Below, piece after piece: positions 35,086-43,942 of a stretch of 64,000 nucleotides of DNA; within the stretch, counting starts at the first letter, position 1, and each line of letters starts with the position of its first letter. The notes under the pieces were generated by a model. It saw nothing but the letters and a program-made list of their open reading frames with translations. It was not told the origin of the DNA and did no database searches. The translations under genes and the position numbers were made by a program. Origin of the DNA: an uncultured bacterium. Its GTDB lineage: Bacteria; Planctomycetota; UBA1135; GCA-002686595. Location: the NCBI GenBank assembly GCA_937910685.1, contig CALEMP010000202.1:1-64000 (forward strand), in the 5' to 3' direction.

Positions 35086-36250
35086 CCGTAGGTGCATCCT
35101 CTTGAGCCACGCCGCCCTCGTCCGCAGCCGCGAATTGTTCCATGGCGGGCACGACCAATTCACGCACCAAAATTAAGCCCGACGCGGCGATGGGCAAGGC
35201 CAAGAGGAAACCGAACATACCCATGGTTGCGCCGCCGATGAAAATCGCCACAAACACAAACAGGGGATGCAGGCCCAGGGAGTCCCCCAGGATACGCGGC
35301 ACAAGCAAATAGCCCTCCAGCGCTTCGACCACCCCAAAGACGGCACTGATCAAGCCGAAGGTCACGAGGAACTCCGCCCCCGGACTGGTCAAGGCCACTA
35401 GAAACGTGAAGGAGTAGCCAAGGAAGGCACCGACGAAAGGGACCAGGGCTGCAAAGCCCGACGCCATCCCCAAGAACACCGCGTAGGGAGCGCCCACTAA
35501 GAGCAAGCCCGCGGTCAGCATCAGGCCCTTGATCAGGCAGACGGTCAGCCGCCCCCGGAAGAAAACCGTCAGCACCTCGCCGATTCGACGGGCGATGCGC
35601 GTCACCCTCTCCTGTTCCGGTGCGGGCACGTACTTGCGCACGCCGGCGTGGATACGCTCCAGTTCAAACAAGAGATACCAGGCATAGATCGGCAAGAGCA
35701 CCAGCATGGATACCAAACCCACGGCGGACCCGAACCAGTGACTCAAAACCCCGGCACCCTGGGCCGCCACATCTCCTTCGCGGCCCGCTCCGAATTCCTG
35801 CCACAACTGCTCGGCCAAGAGGGAGAGGGTCGACCCACCACCTAATGCCCCCACGCGCACACTGCCGTCCGCATCGTCAAACAGCCAGGCCAGCCAAACA
35901 TCGCTGCGATGGGCCTCGATAAAACTGCCGAGGCGGGCATCCAAGCTAGGAATCAGACCCAGCTCGGGATCCAAAACGCGCTCGGCGAGCAGGCTCCCCT
36001 GGCTCCAAGCCGCAAGCCCCACCAGCACCGAAGACACGGCGAACAAGCAATAAATGGCGTTCACTGCTCGCAGTCGCGACCATCCGCGCCCTTCCAGCTT
36101 GAGCACTAAGGGCTGAGCGATGTAGGCCAGCACATATCCCGCAACCAGCGGGTTCAAAATATCACGCACCTGCCAAGCGCCAAAAACCGCCAAGAGGGTC
36201 AGACCTGCCAAGGCCATATTGCGTCGCTGAGGAGTAAGGCGGTCCAGCAT
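35069..36250 (-). CDS. AI-2E family transporter (PerM-like)
   Basis: Inner-membrane protein of 393 residues with about eight hydrophobic segments and the family layout: ILNPLVAGYVLAYIAQPLV near the N-terminus, a soluble region at ~90-200, then LLVGAPYAVFLGMASGFAAL, PFVGAFLGYSFTFLVALTS and the C-terminal LEGYLLVPRILGDSLGLHPL-type block. Family members were named after TqsA and include putative permeases and Na+/H+ antiporters; the cargo here is unknown. The tail is acidic. Its ATG overlaps the stop of the Minf_1886 gene (TGATG), and it ends the tmk-holB unit. Confidence 0.9.
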   Translation of the reverse strand: MLDRLTPQRRNMALAGLTLLAVFGAWQVRDILNPLVAGYVLAYIAQPLVLKLEGRGWSRLRAVNAIYCLFAVSSVLVGLAAWSQGSLLAERVLDPELGLIPSLDARLGSFIEAHRSDVWLAWLFDDADGSVRVGALGGGSTLSLLAEQLWQEFGAGREGDVAAQGAGVLSHWFGSAVGLVSMLVLLPIYAWYLLFELERIHAGVRKYVPAPEQERVTRIARRIGEVLTVFFRGRLTVCLIKGLMLTAGLLLVGAPYAVFLGMASGFAALVPFVGAFLGYSFTFLVALTSPGAEFLVTFGLISAVFGVVEALEGYLLVPRILGDSLGLHPLFVFVAIFIGGATMGMFGFLLALPIAASGLILVRELVVPAMEQFAAADEGGVAQEDAPTEEPTL

Positions 36251-36663
36251 CAGCCCCCGTTGCCCCCTTTACCAAAGAGTTCATCTTCCAGGGGCAGCTG
36301 GGGAGTCCAGGCCTCCAACAAACCCGATTCAAAATCAAAGACCCGATCAAAATCCTCCACCGTATCGCTCTCTTGGCGGGAAAATAACTCCAGATTTATC
36401 AAGACGAATACAATTTCGCCCCAGTCCCTGGTGACGGTCACGCCCCAGGAGTTCCAAACTTCCTTGGCTAGCGGACCGTAGGTATCCAGGGCTAAGACCC
36501 TCAGTGCCTCGACCAATTGCTGACCACTCACATGCCGGTCAAGGTTTTCCGCCTCAGACCGGCCGGTTATCTCCACCGCCTGATCGAGCCCAGAAAGCAA
36601 AAAGTGATAGGCCTCTACGGAATAACGCCCGTCATCCCGAGCTGCTCTTCGAATTGTATCCAT
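36250..36663 (-). CDS. Minf_1886 family protein (Planctomycetes/Verrucomicrobia-restricted)
   Basis: A 137-residue cytoplasmic protein with no membrane segment. It shows YSVEAYHFLLSGLDQAVEI, HVSGQQLVEALRVLALDTYG, VWNSWGVTVTRDWGEIVF and LELFSRQESDTVEDFDRVFD, which match my recollection of the conserved protein family restricted to Planctomycetes and Verrucomicrobia. No function is established. It lies 21 nt after holB and is coupled to perM, so it is expressed with DNA replication genes. It is one of the better taxonomic markers in the window. Confidence 0.8.
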   Translation of the reverse strand: MDTIRRAARDDGRYSVEAYHFLLSGLDQAVEITGRSEAENLDRHVSGQQLVEALRVLALDTYGPLAKEVWNSWGVTVTRDWGEIVFVLINLELFSRQESDTVEDFDRVFDFESGLLEAWTPQLPLEDELFGKGGNGG

Positions 36664-36684
36664 GTTCGGTTCTCTTAGGAAAAC

Positions 36685-37752
36685 TCAGCGTCGCTGCGCC
36701 TCTGGCAGCAGGCTGTTGGTGAAGTCGAGAACGCGCTCCAGCACGCCCCCCGGATTCAAGTTCAAGTCCACATCCCGGCGCCCCTGCAACCAAGCCGCTA
36801 AGCGTTGCGCTCTGGCAGCCGCAGGAGGCTGGGGGCAATCCGCCAGCCGCTTTCCGTGCATCAAGTCTTGAGGCGCAAGGCCAGCGGCCATGCGATCCTG
36901 ATCCCGGTGCAACTCCATGCCAAGTTCCAGCAAAAAGCGGACCCGCATGCGCTCACCAGCCTTTGGAGTCCGGCCCTTGAACTCTCCTGGCAGCTCCATC
37001 AATTCGGCCATCAAGGAGGGCGCGTGGATCGGTTCCCTAAAGGCGAGGACCAACAGGTCCAAGCAAGCCAGCGCTCCCCGCTGGCCCATGGTCAAAAGGC
37101 GCCCAGGTGATCCCGCAGCCAATCGCAGAAGCTCGGAATCCGATGCCCATTCGGGGGCCTCCATGGCCAAGGCTTGCCTGACCTGGTCGGGGCTCAGTCC
37201 TGCCGCCACAGCCTGGACCACGCGACTGCGAAGGGTGTCCAAGAGGGCCTCGGGGCGAGAGGTCTCAAGGGCTAAAAGCACCTTTTCACCGGGCTCTTCG
37301 AGGGTTTTCAAGAATGCGTTCTGGGTCTCTTCGTTCATGCGATCCGCGTCCCGGATCAATACCACGCGCCAGCCCCCTTCTCCTGCAACGAGGCGCAGGA
37401 AGGTCTGGATGGACTCACCGGCCCATGCATTCTGGGGCCGGACTTCCCGGTGAGCCACGAAGTGAATGGTCAGTTCCTCGAACCCGTGGCTCAAGGCATC
37501 GACCCGCAACAAATCCGGGTGCGAGCCAGCCGTCACTCGGCGACAGGCAGGACAAGTACCGCAGGGTTCGCCCGGACCGTGCTGACAAAGGAGTCCCTCA
37601 GCCAAGCGCTCCAAGGCCAAGAACTTGCCCACACCGGTGGGCCCAGTCAAGAGCAACGCATGACCCAGCCGGCTGTTTGCGGCGGCCGACCACAAAGATC
37701 GCAAGAGGTCTCCGTGCCCTAGCAACGGTGGATCTTCTACGTCAAAAGACAT
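36685..37752 (-). CDS. holB: DNA polymerase III delta' subunit
   Basis: Clamp-loader ATPase-fold subunit, 355 residues. It has SRLGHALLLTGPTGVGKFLA (Walker A GPTGVGK), a four-Cys zinc module CQHGPGEPCGTCPACRRV, HPDLLRVDA, VVLIRDADRMNEETQNAFLK (the DEAD-box-like region) and TLEEPGEKVLLALET in sensor-1 position, all normal for HolB/DnaX-type proteins. Unlike E. coli delta', the P-loop looks intact. The start at 37752 overlaps tmk by 11 nt; the ORF runs up to 37806 inside tmk. tmk-holB pairing is widespread. Confidence 0.9.
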   Translation of the reverse strand: MSFDVEDPPLLGHGDLLRSLWSAAANSRLGHALLLTGPTGVGKFLALERLAEGLLCQHGPGEPCGTCPACRRVTAGSHPDLLRVDALSHGFEELTIHFVAHREVRPQNAWAGESIQTFLRLVAGEGGWRVVLIRDADRMNEETQNAFLKTLEEPGEKVLLALETSRPEALLDTLRSRVVQAVAAGLSPDQVRQALAMEAPEWASDSELLRLAAGSPGRLLTMGQRGALACLDLLVLAFREPIHAPSLMAELMELPGEFKGRTPKAGERMRVRFLLELGMELHRDQDRMAAGLAPQDLMHGKRLADCPQPPAAARAQRLAAWLQGRRDVDLNLNPGGVLERVLDFTNSLLPEAQRR

Positions 37753-38380
37753 TCTGCACCGCCTGGGCAACTCGCGCTGCCACCTGGTCCTCGTCCCCGT
37801 CCGCATCCACCCCTACGGTGGTCCGCGGGCACAGTTCCACATAGCGCTTCATTCCCAGGGCCACGCGCTCTTGAAACTCGGCTCCCCGATCCTCGAAACG
37901 ATCCGTCGCCGCCCCGCGGCGCTCTACCGCCAAGCTGACCGGCAATTCCAGAATCATGGTCAAGTGTGGTTCTGGCGATCCAGCCCAGGTGTGCAGCATC
38001 TTGAGCAGCTCGTCCTCGGGCAGGCCCCAAGCGAATACCTGGTAAGCAAAGGTGGAAGGATGAAAGCGCTCACAAACCACGTCGACGCCCGCCTCAAGGC
38101 AGGGTCCTATGCGTTTTTCCAATAGCTGCCGCCGGGCAGCACAAAACAAGAGTGCCTCAACCCCCGGGGAGAGATCCGAATCTCGATCGAGCAACAACTC
38201 CCGCAGCAACTCTCCTTCGGTGGTGCCCCCAGGTTCGCGCAGGTGCTCCACCCGCCGGCCGAGGCCTTCAAGGTGAGCCACAAGGCGCCTGGCCTGGGTG
38301 GACTTGCCACAGCCGTCGACCCCATCCAAAACAAAGAATCGGGCCGAGCTCGGGCTCGTTGGTTCGCTGGACTGCTTCAA
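37742..38380 (-). CDS. tmk: Thymidylate kinase
   Basis: Phosphorylates dTMP to dTDP, needed for dTTP and hence also for dTDP-sugar synthesis. The 212-residue protein has the P-loop FFVLDGVDGCGKSTQ (in RFFVLDGVDGCGKSTQA), REPGGTTEGELLRELLL, and CERFHPSTFAYQVFA in place of the usual DRYxxSxxAYQ, plus the LID region VERRGAATDRFE. Length is standard. It opens the unit tmk-holB-Minf_1886-perM. A stem (CCGGCG at 38401-38406 with CGCCGG at 38423-38428) lies just upstream of its start. Confidence 0.93.
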   Translation of the reverse strand: MKQSSEPTSPSSARFFVLDGVDGCGKSTQARRLVAHLEGLGRRVEHLREPGGTTEGELLRELLLDRDSDLSPGVEALLFCAARRQLLEKRIGPCLEAGVDVVCERFHPSTFAYQVFAWGLPEDELLKMLHTWAGSPEPHLTMILELPVSLAVERRGAATDRFEDRGAEFQERVALGMKRYVELCPRTTVGVDADGDEDQVAARVAQAVQNVF

Positions 38381-38449
38381 GGTGTGAGAGGATAATCTCC
38401 CCGGCGAACGATTTGCACCCCCCGCCGGTTTTCTCCCCCCTGGGCGGGG

Positions 38450-40792
38450 TTAATCGCCCCCCCCATACCCCAGGGCATCGAGGCGCGCCTCTTCCTCGGC
38501 GCTCAAATCCACACCGACCCGCTGGCCCGTGCTGACCTTTTCCAGCCAGTCCTTCACGTCCTTTTCCAGGCCCGCAGCCCGCTCGGGTTGCTCGGAGCCT
38601 AAATCAACCGCAAAGGTCGGGTCTTGCTCGGGGGCAAAGAGAAAGCTCTGGCCCACGTTCAGCTCGCGCCCAGGGCCCAACTGATCGGAATCCGCCAGGG
38701 TATGGATAAAGTGCAAATTGGTCTCGCAGCAACCCGCCTGCAACAGAGCGCTGTGCACAAAATGCACCCGCCGCTGGGCCGGCAACTCACCCGCGGCAGC
38801 TTGCAAAAGATCCTCCCCGGCCAAACTGTCGGGCATGGAGAGCCCAAGCCAATGCTGCAATGTGGGCACTAAATCCAGGGACGACACCCGTTGGTCCACG
38901 ACTCCCCGGGGTCCTCCGGGCAGGGACACGATCATGGGCACGCGCAACACGGCGGGATAACAAAACAGGTGATTGAACCACACATCCTGTTCCCCGAGGG
39001 CTTCCCCATGATCACTGATCACAATCGTCCCATAGGCACCCTTTCCCCGGGTGCGATCCAAGGAACTCAACAGAGAACCCATCAACTGATCGGTGTATTC
39101 AACACCCGCCGCATAAAGATGCTGGGCGTAGGCCTGGTTGGTGACCCCAGCCAAGAACTCTCCGGGCTTGGTGTACATGCAGGGGCCGATGGTGGGTGGA
39201 TCAACGATCTTGGGAGGAGCAGGGTGTTCGTTCTCATAGGCGGCCAAGAAACGATCGGGTGGCCCATAAGGTGTGTGGGGATCAAACAAGTGCACCCAGA
39301 GAAACAGGGGCGCGTCCCGGGATTCCCGCTCGAGCCAACCCTGCACCACTTCCAAGGTCAGGGCCCCATCTACCACGGCTCCCCGGCGCACCCGATGAAA
39401 CAAATCAAACCCCCGGCCAAGCCCCGAGTAAGCCGGTTCCAGGTGATGCACACTAACCGCGGCCGCCGTGCGATAGCCCTTTTCCGCAAACGCCTGGGCC
39501 ATGGAACGAATCGTGGGGTCAAGTCGGGCCCGATTGTCGAGGAGCCCGTGGCGCGGCACGCTGAGGCCGGTCAGGATCGACGCATGACTGGGCAAGGTCG
39601 AATTGCACGCGCTCCAAGCGTTGGAGAAAAGCAACCCTTCCCGGGCCAAGGCATCCAAACTGGGAGTTGCGGCCTCGCCACCCAAACATCCAAGGGCATC
39701 CCCTCGCAGGGTGTCGAGGGTCACCAGGATCACATCGGGGCGACTGTCCGGGGCCCTTTGCCCCAACACATGGGGCGCACCCCACCAGATCCCCGCGCGA
39801 TCATGACTCACTGGGTTCCCCTTGCGGTCCATCAGGTTCGCCTGGCAGCGCACCTCGATAGTCGAACCCTCGAAGTCCGTCAGGTCCACCTCCATTCGCA
39901 GCCAGCCCCGTGAATCTTGCGGTCGAATCATCTGGGCCAGGGGCGCGAAAGTTTCGCCCTTCTCGGGGCGCACGGCCACCTGGAATTCCCAGTCCCCCAG
40001 AGCCCCTAGCCGCGCATCGGTGGCACAGTCCAGCACCAACCTGCCCCCCGCCGGAACCGTGCAGCCGGCGAATAGGGCTCGATCCGGCGTGCACACAAAG
40101 GTCCGTCTCAAGTCGCCGCCGCTCCCCAAGAGACCCGCATCCCCGGCGGCAATTCCGCCCTTCAAATCCCCAGAGGCATCGGGCCCATTCCGATAGCCAC
40201 CGCGCACCAATTCAATGCCCCCCAAGCCATAGGACTGGGGCCCGCCCCCCACGGGATAAAGGGAAACGGTCTTGATCGTTCCGCTCCAATCCGGGGAAAG
40301 AGCCAAATCAAAACGCGCCACATTCGTGGCCGCGTCCACGGGAACCCCCAGACGAAAAACCTCATCGCCCCCCGCTTCGGTCTGCCAAAAAATCACCGCC
40401 TCGGTTCCCGCATGCCAAGTTCCGTGCAACAAGACTGCGTCAAAGGAACCCGCGTCCTGGACCTCATCCCAAACCCAATATGCATGGTCTACACCGCGCT
40501 GGGGAGCATAGTCCCGGGCACGTACACGCACTTCCTTGCCCCCTTCAAGCGGTTCAAGGAGGGCCCCGTTCACCGGGACCCAGGGCGCCAAGTCATCTAG
40601 TCCGGTTTGGACGGTTTGTGCGACCCAATACCGCAGCGAGGTGTCCTCCCCAGACAATACCTCCCCCGTGCTGCGCCCGTCTTGCAGCCGCAAGTCCAAG
40701 CGCACAATGCCATCGGCCGGGAGCACCTCGGGCGCGCAGGCGCAGAGCCCCAACAGCAGGACGAGAGCCCCTTTCAAAGCACTATTTCCCAT
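38450..40792 (-). CDS. Sulfatase/alkaline-phosphatase superfamily lipoprotein with Thr at the nucleophile position
   Basis: Exported lipoprotein of 780 residues: signal KGALVLLLGLCAC with a Cys lipobox. Residues ~30-340 are a beta-rich N-terminal part not recognised; the catalytic domain starts at RPDVILVTLDTLRGDALGC. At the formylglycine position (C/S-x-P-x-R) it reads TLPSH (about residue 398), so Thr replaces Cys/Ser and His replaces Arg, as in phospho-transferase-like members. Metal ligands appear as LDTLRGD and VISDHGEALGEQ. It is therefore more likely a phosphoester or alkyl-transfer enzyme than a true sulfatase. It overlaps the TPR/gluzincin gene by 11 nt. The C-terminus DALGYGGGD resembles that of the partial protein at 63611. 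Confidence 0.85.
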   Translation of the reverse strand: MGNSALKGALVLLLGLCACAPEVLPADGIVRLDLRLQDGRSTGEVLSGEDTSLRYWVAQTVQTGLDDLAPWVPVNGALLEPLEGGKEVRVRARDYAPQRGVDHAYWVWDEVQDAGSFDAVLLHGTWHAGTEAVIFWQTEAGGDEVFRLGVPVDAATNVARFDLALSPDWSGTIKTVSLYPVGGGPQSYGLGGIELVRGGYRNGPDASGDLKGGIAAGDAGLLGSGGDLRRTFVCTPDRALFAGCTVPAGGRLVLDCATDARLGALGDWEFQVAVRPEKGETFAPLAQMIRPQDSRGWLRMEVDLTDFEGSTIEVRCQANLMDRKGNPVSHDRAGIWWGAPHVLGQRAPDSRPDVILVTLDTLRGDALGCLGGEAATPSLDALAREGLLFSNAWSACNSTLPSHASILTGLSVPRHGLLDNRARLDPTIRSMAQAFAEKGYRTAAAVSVHHLEPAYSGLGRGFDLFHRVRRGAVVDGALTLEVVQGWLERESRDAPLFLWVHLFDPHTPYGPPDRFLAAYENEHPAPPKIVDPPTIGPCMYTKPGEFLAGVTNQAYAQHLYAAGVEYTDQLMGSLLSSLDRTRGKGAYGTIVISDHGEALGEQDVWFNHLFCYPAVLRVPMIVSLPGGPRGVVDQRVSSLDLVPTLQHWLGLSMPDSLAGEDLLQAAAGELPAQRRVHFVHSALLQAGCCETNLHFIHTLADSDQLGPGRELNVGQSFLFAPEQDPTFAVDLGSEQPERAAGLEKDVKDWLEKVSTGQRVGVDLSAEEEARLDALGYGGGD

Positions 40793-43700
40793 GGGGCACC
40801 AGCGCATCGGCCGCCTTCCGCAATTGGGCCGCTCGCTCGAGCTCACCCTGCGCCAGGGCGCATTCCTCTTGCAAGAGAAGCAGCTCCATACGCTGTAAAT
40901 CCGTGACAGGCTCCAGCCGCCATTGTTCGGGTCCACCGAGCCGTTTGCGTTCCGCCGAGGGCAAGGTGCCGAGAGTCGCACCGGGGCGCAGCTCACCTGG
41001 ATTCCCCAAGAATATGCAATGGTCCGGATCGAGGTTCACCGGCACGGCGAGGGTCATGGAAAACTCACGCTCGGCTTCTTCGAAACGCTTGAGAGCCAAC
41101 AAACTCTTGCCCCAAGCCTCGTGCAAATCGCGCCGAAAGGGATCTACCTCGTTCGCCTCCTCGAAGAGACGCACTGCCTGCTCATGGCGCTCCCCCGCGT
41201 GGTGCCAAAGGGCACTCTTCACGCGCAGGGTGTACTCCCCCATGTTCCAAGCCAACCAGCGGTCCATGGCCCCCATGGATTCCACTGTGCGCCCGGCCTG
41301 TTCATGCAACTTGGCCAAGGAACGCTCGGCTGAAAAAGATGGATCGTCGAAACCAGGGAAGCAGAGCTCCGCCTCTTGATACCAAAGTAAAGCCTCTTCC
41401 ACATCACCGTCCCGTTCTAACAGGCGCGCAAGGGTCATCAAGGCCCGGTACTCGCGACCACCGGCTGCCGCCCCATCGAGGAGCAGCTCCATGGCCGCCT
41501 CGGGATCCTTTGCCTTGACCGCCATTTCTGCCCGCAAAAAGAGAGCCCGGGCCGAATCCAAGGGCGCCTTGGAGGAAATACGCAGGGCTGCCTCCGCATC
41601 CACCCGCGAGCCCTGTTGCCAGTACCCCCAAGCAATGGTCAGCCAATCATCCATCCAGGCTTCTTGGTCTGCGGGGTCAGCGGGCAATTCCTTGCCGACA
41701 GACAAGCGCAAGCGCCCAAGGCGCCGGGGGTTTTGACGGGGCTCGATGGCTAGCTCCGCCACCAATTTCCCCGCGTAACGGGCAAAGTCCACGTCCACTT
41801 CTTCGGGGGTCATGCCCAACTCACGCTCAAAAGCCTGGTCCAGATCCAATCCCTCATCAAAAGCCCGCAAGAGGCCAACCATCGGTGCAAACCCATGCTC
41901 TTCGATCAACATGGAGCACAAGAGTCCCCCCTGGTAGTACCCAAACAGGATGCGCGGCCCCCGAAAAGCCCGGTTCAGGTCGCGCACCAAAATCAAGTTC
42001 CCCGTACCTACGCTGTCGAGCAACTCCCGGCGCATATTGCGGGTCCAACTGGGATTGCGTTCGGTTTCCTCCCAAGTGGCAAGCCCCTCGGTGATCCAAC
42101 GGGGGCAGCGGTTATGGGAAAGGCCCAAGTGCACCACGTGGCTGAATTCGTGCCAAGCTGTACGCGCCCAGGAGAAGGAACCGCGAATCTCAGCCAAGGG
42201 CGAGACGCTGGTGACCACAGGCCCAAAGCAAACTCCCAAGGCCGGGAAGCCTTCAAAGCCAACGGAACGCACGCTGAAATCAGAGAAGCGCCGAAACACT
42301 TCGATGCGCGTGTGCCCGGGGGTGTGCCCATAGCGAGTAGCGAACACCTGGCGCGCTTCCCCATAGAAGGGCACCAAGTAGGTCTCAAAAACCTCCGCCG
42401 CGTCGGGCATCCAAGCAAAAGTCAATTCCCCCCGGCGGTCATCCACGGTCTCCGCATCCAGCCGGTCCAGCACCATGGCCAAGTTGTGGCGTTTGGCGTC
42501 TTGGCGGCCCTTGGCTGCCGTCTTGCCATTCTCAAGAGCCACCCGGGCGGCGGGCTCATCCCCGCTGTTGGCGAGGGCCAAACCCAAGAGCGACCAGGCA
42601 GCATAATCCGAAGGATCCCGTTCCACTGCGCGCCGCAAAAACGGGCGGGACTCCACAAACCGATAAAGCTGCAAGAGGGTGCTCCCCACCAGTCGCTCGG
42701 GCCGCGAATCCTTCGGCCCTTCGCTCGCCAGGGCTTCTAGTCGTTCGTTGCAATCCGCCCGGCGGTGTTCAATCCAAGCCATTGCGGCTTGCAGGGAGCG
42801 CACGTCACGGCGGTTGGGGGCCAATTGTTCCAGCCGGCTCATGCGCCTTCGTGCGCGCACCAACTGACCATCCGCCAAATCACTGGTGGCTGCTGCAACC
42901 AAACCCAAAATCGAATCCGGCCGTAGGTTCAACAATTTCCCCAGGATTTCACCTGGGGACTGACTTTGGCGCATGCGGTTCAAGCGGTGCAAGTCTGCTT
43001 GGGCCAAGAGCGCGCCCTGATGACCCGGGCAAAGCTCCAAGGCTTCTCGAAGCAAAAGTCCCACCGAGCGCTTGCCCTCTGCTTCCACCTCTTGTTCACT
43101 CTCGAAATAAACACCCGCTAAAGCCACCAACACACTGGCCTCTCGCCCTTGAGCCAAACGATCGGCTTCCACAAGAACGCGCGAAGCTCCTACGAGTCCT
43201 CCTTCGTACTGATGACACAGTCCCCGGGCAAGCTCATGGGGCCAATTCCCTGCCGGCGCGCCGATGCCCGCCTGGGCACTGGCCAAGGCGGCCTCCAAGT
43301 CTCCCGCTTGATCATGGGCCTGAACCCAGGCCCAAGCGTCCAGGGCATTGGTCCCAGGGTCGTGAATTCCATATCGGCCATCCCTAGCGGAAAGAACCTG
43401 AATGGCCTCCTGTACTTGGCCTAGGGTCAGGTGTTGGGCCACAAGAGTGCGCCCGCAGTCAGCGATCAAATCGCGACGACTGGAGGGCACGGAACCGGTG
43501 CTGGCCTTCGCATCCCCAAGGGCGCGCTTGGCCTCGGCTAGAGCAAGCGGGGCCTTCCCCTGGTCCGCCCGCACCAGGGCGAGGATATTTCGGGCCGCCG
43601 CGTCTGTGGGCTCATCCTGTAGATGCACCTGTACCAGGGCAAGGGCTGCCCCGTACTGGCCCATGCTCAAGAGCCGGCTCGCCTCAGCCCGCTCCTCAGC

Positions 43701-43817
43701 TAAAAGGGCCTCGATTTCGTCGTCCAACTCCTGAGCCAGACAAACCTCGACACCCCAAGGAACGGGGGGCCCAACCAACAAAAGGATCAGAACCGCAACA
43801 GATTTCAGCCAGCGCAT
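40782..43817 (-). CDS. TPR protein with gluzincin (HExxH, peptidase MA-like) domain
   Basis: A 1011-residue exported protein. The N-terminus has a signal (MRWLKSVAVLILLLVGPPV and beyond), then TPR-like repeats to ~500 (LLSMGQYGAALALVQVHLQ, LRPDSILGLVAAATSDLADG, RDPSDYAAWSLLGLALANSG). A metallopeptidase domain lies near 550-585 with HEFSHVVHLGLSH, then WITEGLATWEE supplying the downstream Glu, typical of peptidase MA-like gluzincins; more TPRs follow to the end. It may cleave or monitor envelope proteins in the periplasm. It is co-transcribed with the sulfatase-like gene through an 11-nt overlap. The start at 43817 precedes the signal; 43904 is possible. Confidence 0.85.
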   Translation of the reverse strand: MRWLKSVAVLILLLVGPPVPWGVEVCLAQELDDEIEALLAEERAEASRLLSMGQYGAALALVQVHLQDEPTDAAARNILALVRADQGKAPLALAEAKRALGDAKASTGSVPSSRRDLIADCGRTLVAQHLTLGQVQEAIQVLSARDGRYGIHDPGTNALDAWAWVQAHDQAGDLEAALASAQAGIGAPAGNWPHELARGLCHQYEGGLVGASRVLVEADRLAQGREASVLVALAGVYFESEQEVEAEGKRSVGLLLREALELCPGHQGALLAQADLHRLNRMRQSQSPGEILGKLLNLRPDSILGLVAAATSDLADGQLVRARRRMSRLEQLAPNRRDVRSLQAAMAWIEHRRADCNERLEALASEGPKDSRPERLVGSTLLQLYRFVESRPFLRRAVERDPSDYAAWSLLGLALANSGDEPAARVALENGKTAAKGRQDAKRHNLAMVLDRLDAETVDDRRGELTFAWMPDAAEVFETYLVPFYGEARQVFATRYGHTPGHTRIEVFRRFSDFSVRSVGFEGFPALGVCFGPVVTSVSPLAEIRGSFSWARTAWHEFSHVVHLGLSHNRCPRWITEGLATWEETERNPSWTRNMRRELLDSVGTGNLILVRDLNRAFRGPRILFGYYQGGLLCSMLIEEHGFAPMVGLLRAFDEGLDLDQAFERELGMTPEEVDVDFARYAGKLVAELAIEPRQNPRRLGRLRLSVGKELPADPADQEAWMDDWLTIAWGYWQQGSRVDAEAALRISSKAPLDSARALFLRAEMAVKAKDPEAAMELLLDGAAAGGREYRALMTLARLLERDGDVEEALLWYQEAELCFPGFDDPSFSAERSLAKLHEQAGRTVESMGAMDRWLAWNMGEYTLRVKSALWHHAGERHEQAVRLFEEANEVDPFRRDLHEAWGKSLLALKRFEEAEREFSMTLAVPVNLDPDHCIFLGNPGELRPGATLGTLPSAERKRLGGPEQWRLEPVTDLQRMELLLLQEECALAQGELERAAQLRKAADALVPHGK

Positions 43818-43942
43818 GCCCCAGCTTGGCACGGGGAGAGCCCTCCTCCAAGGCTTGAATTTCCCTTCTGGGCTTCTGGTCCCAACAAAACCCCTGGGAG
43901 ACAAACCTTGGATCGAGCGACTCGGAAAGGAAGACTAGGGGA

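Noticed and set aside
38891-39913. 340-residue open frame opposite the sulfatase-like gene
   Set aside because: Antisense to catalytic sulfatase motifs; low-complexity Gly/His/Pro/Gln composition.
43818-43942. Sigma-54 promoter at TGGCACG near 43825
   Set aside because: The -24-like string is present but no GC element follows at the required spacing.
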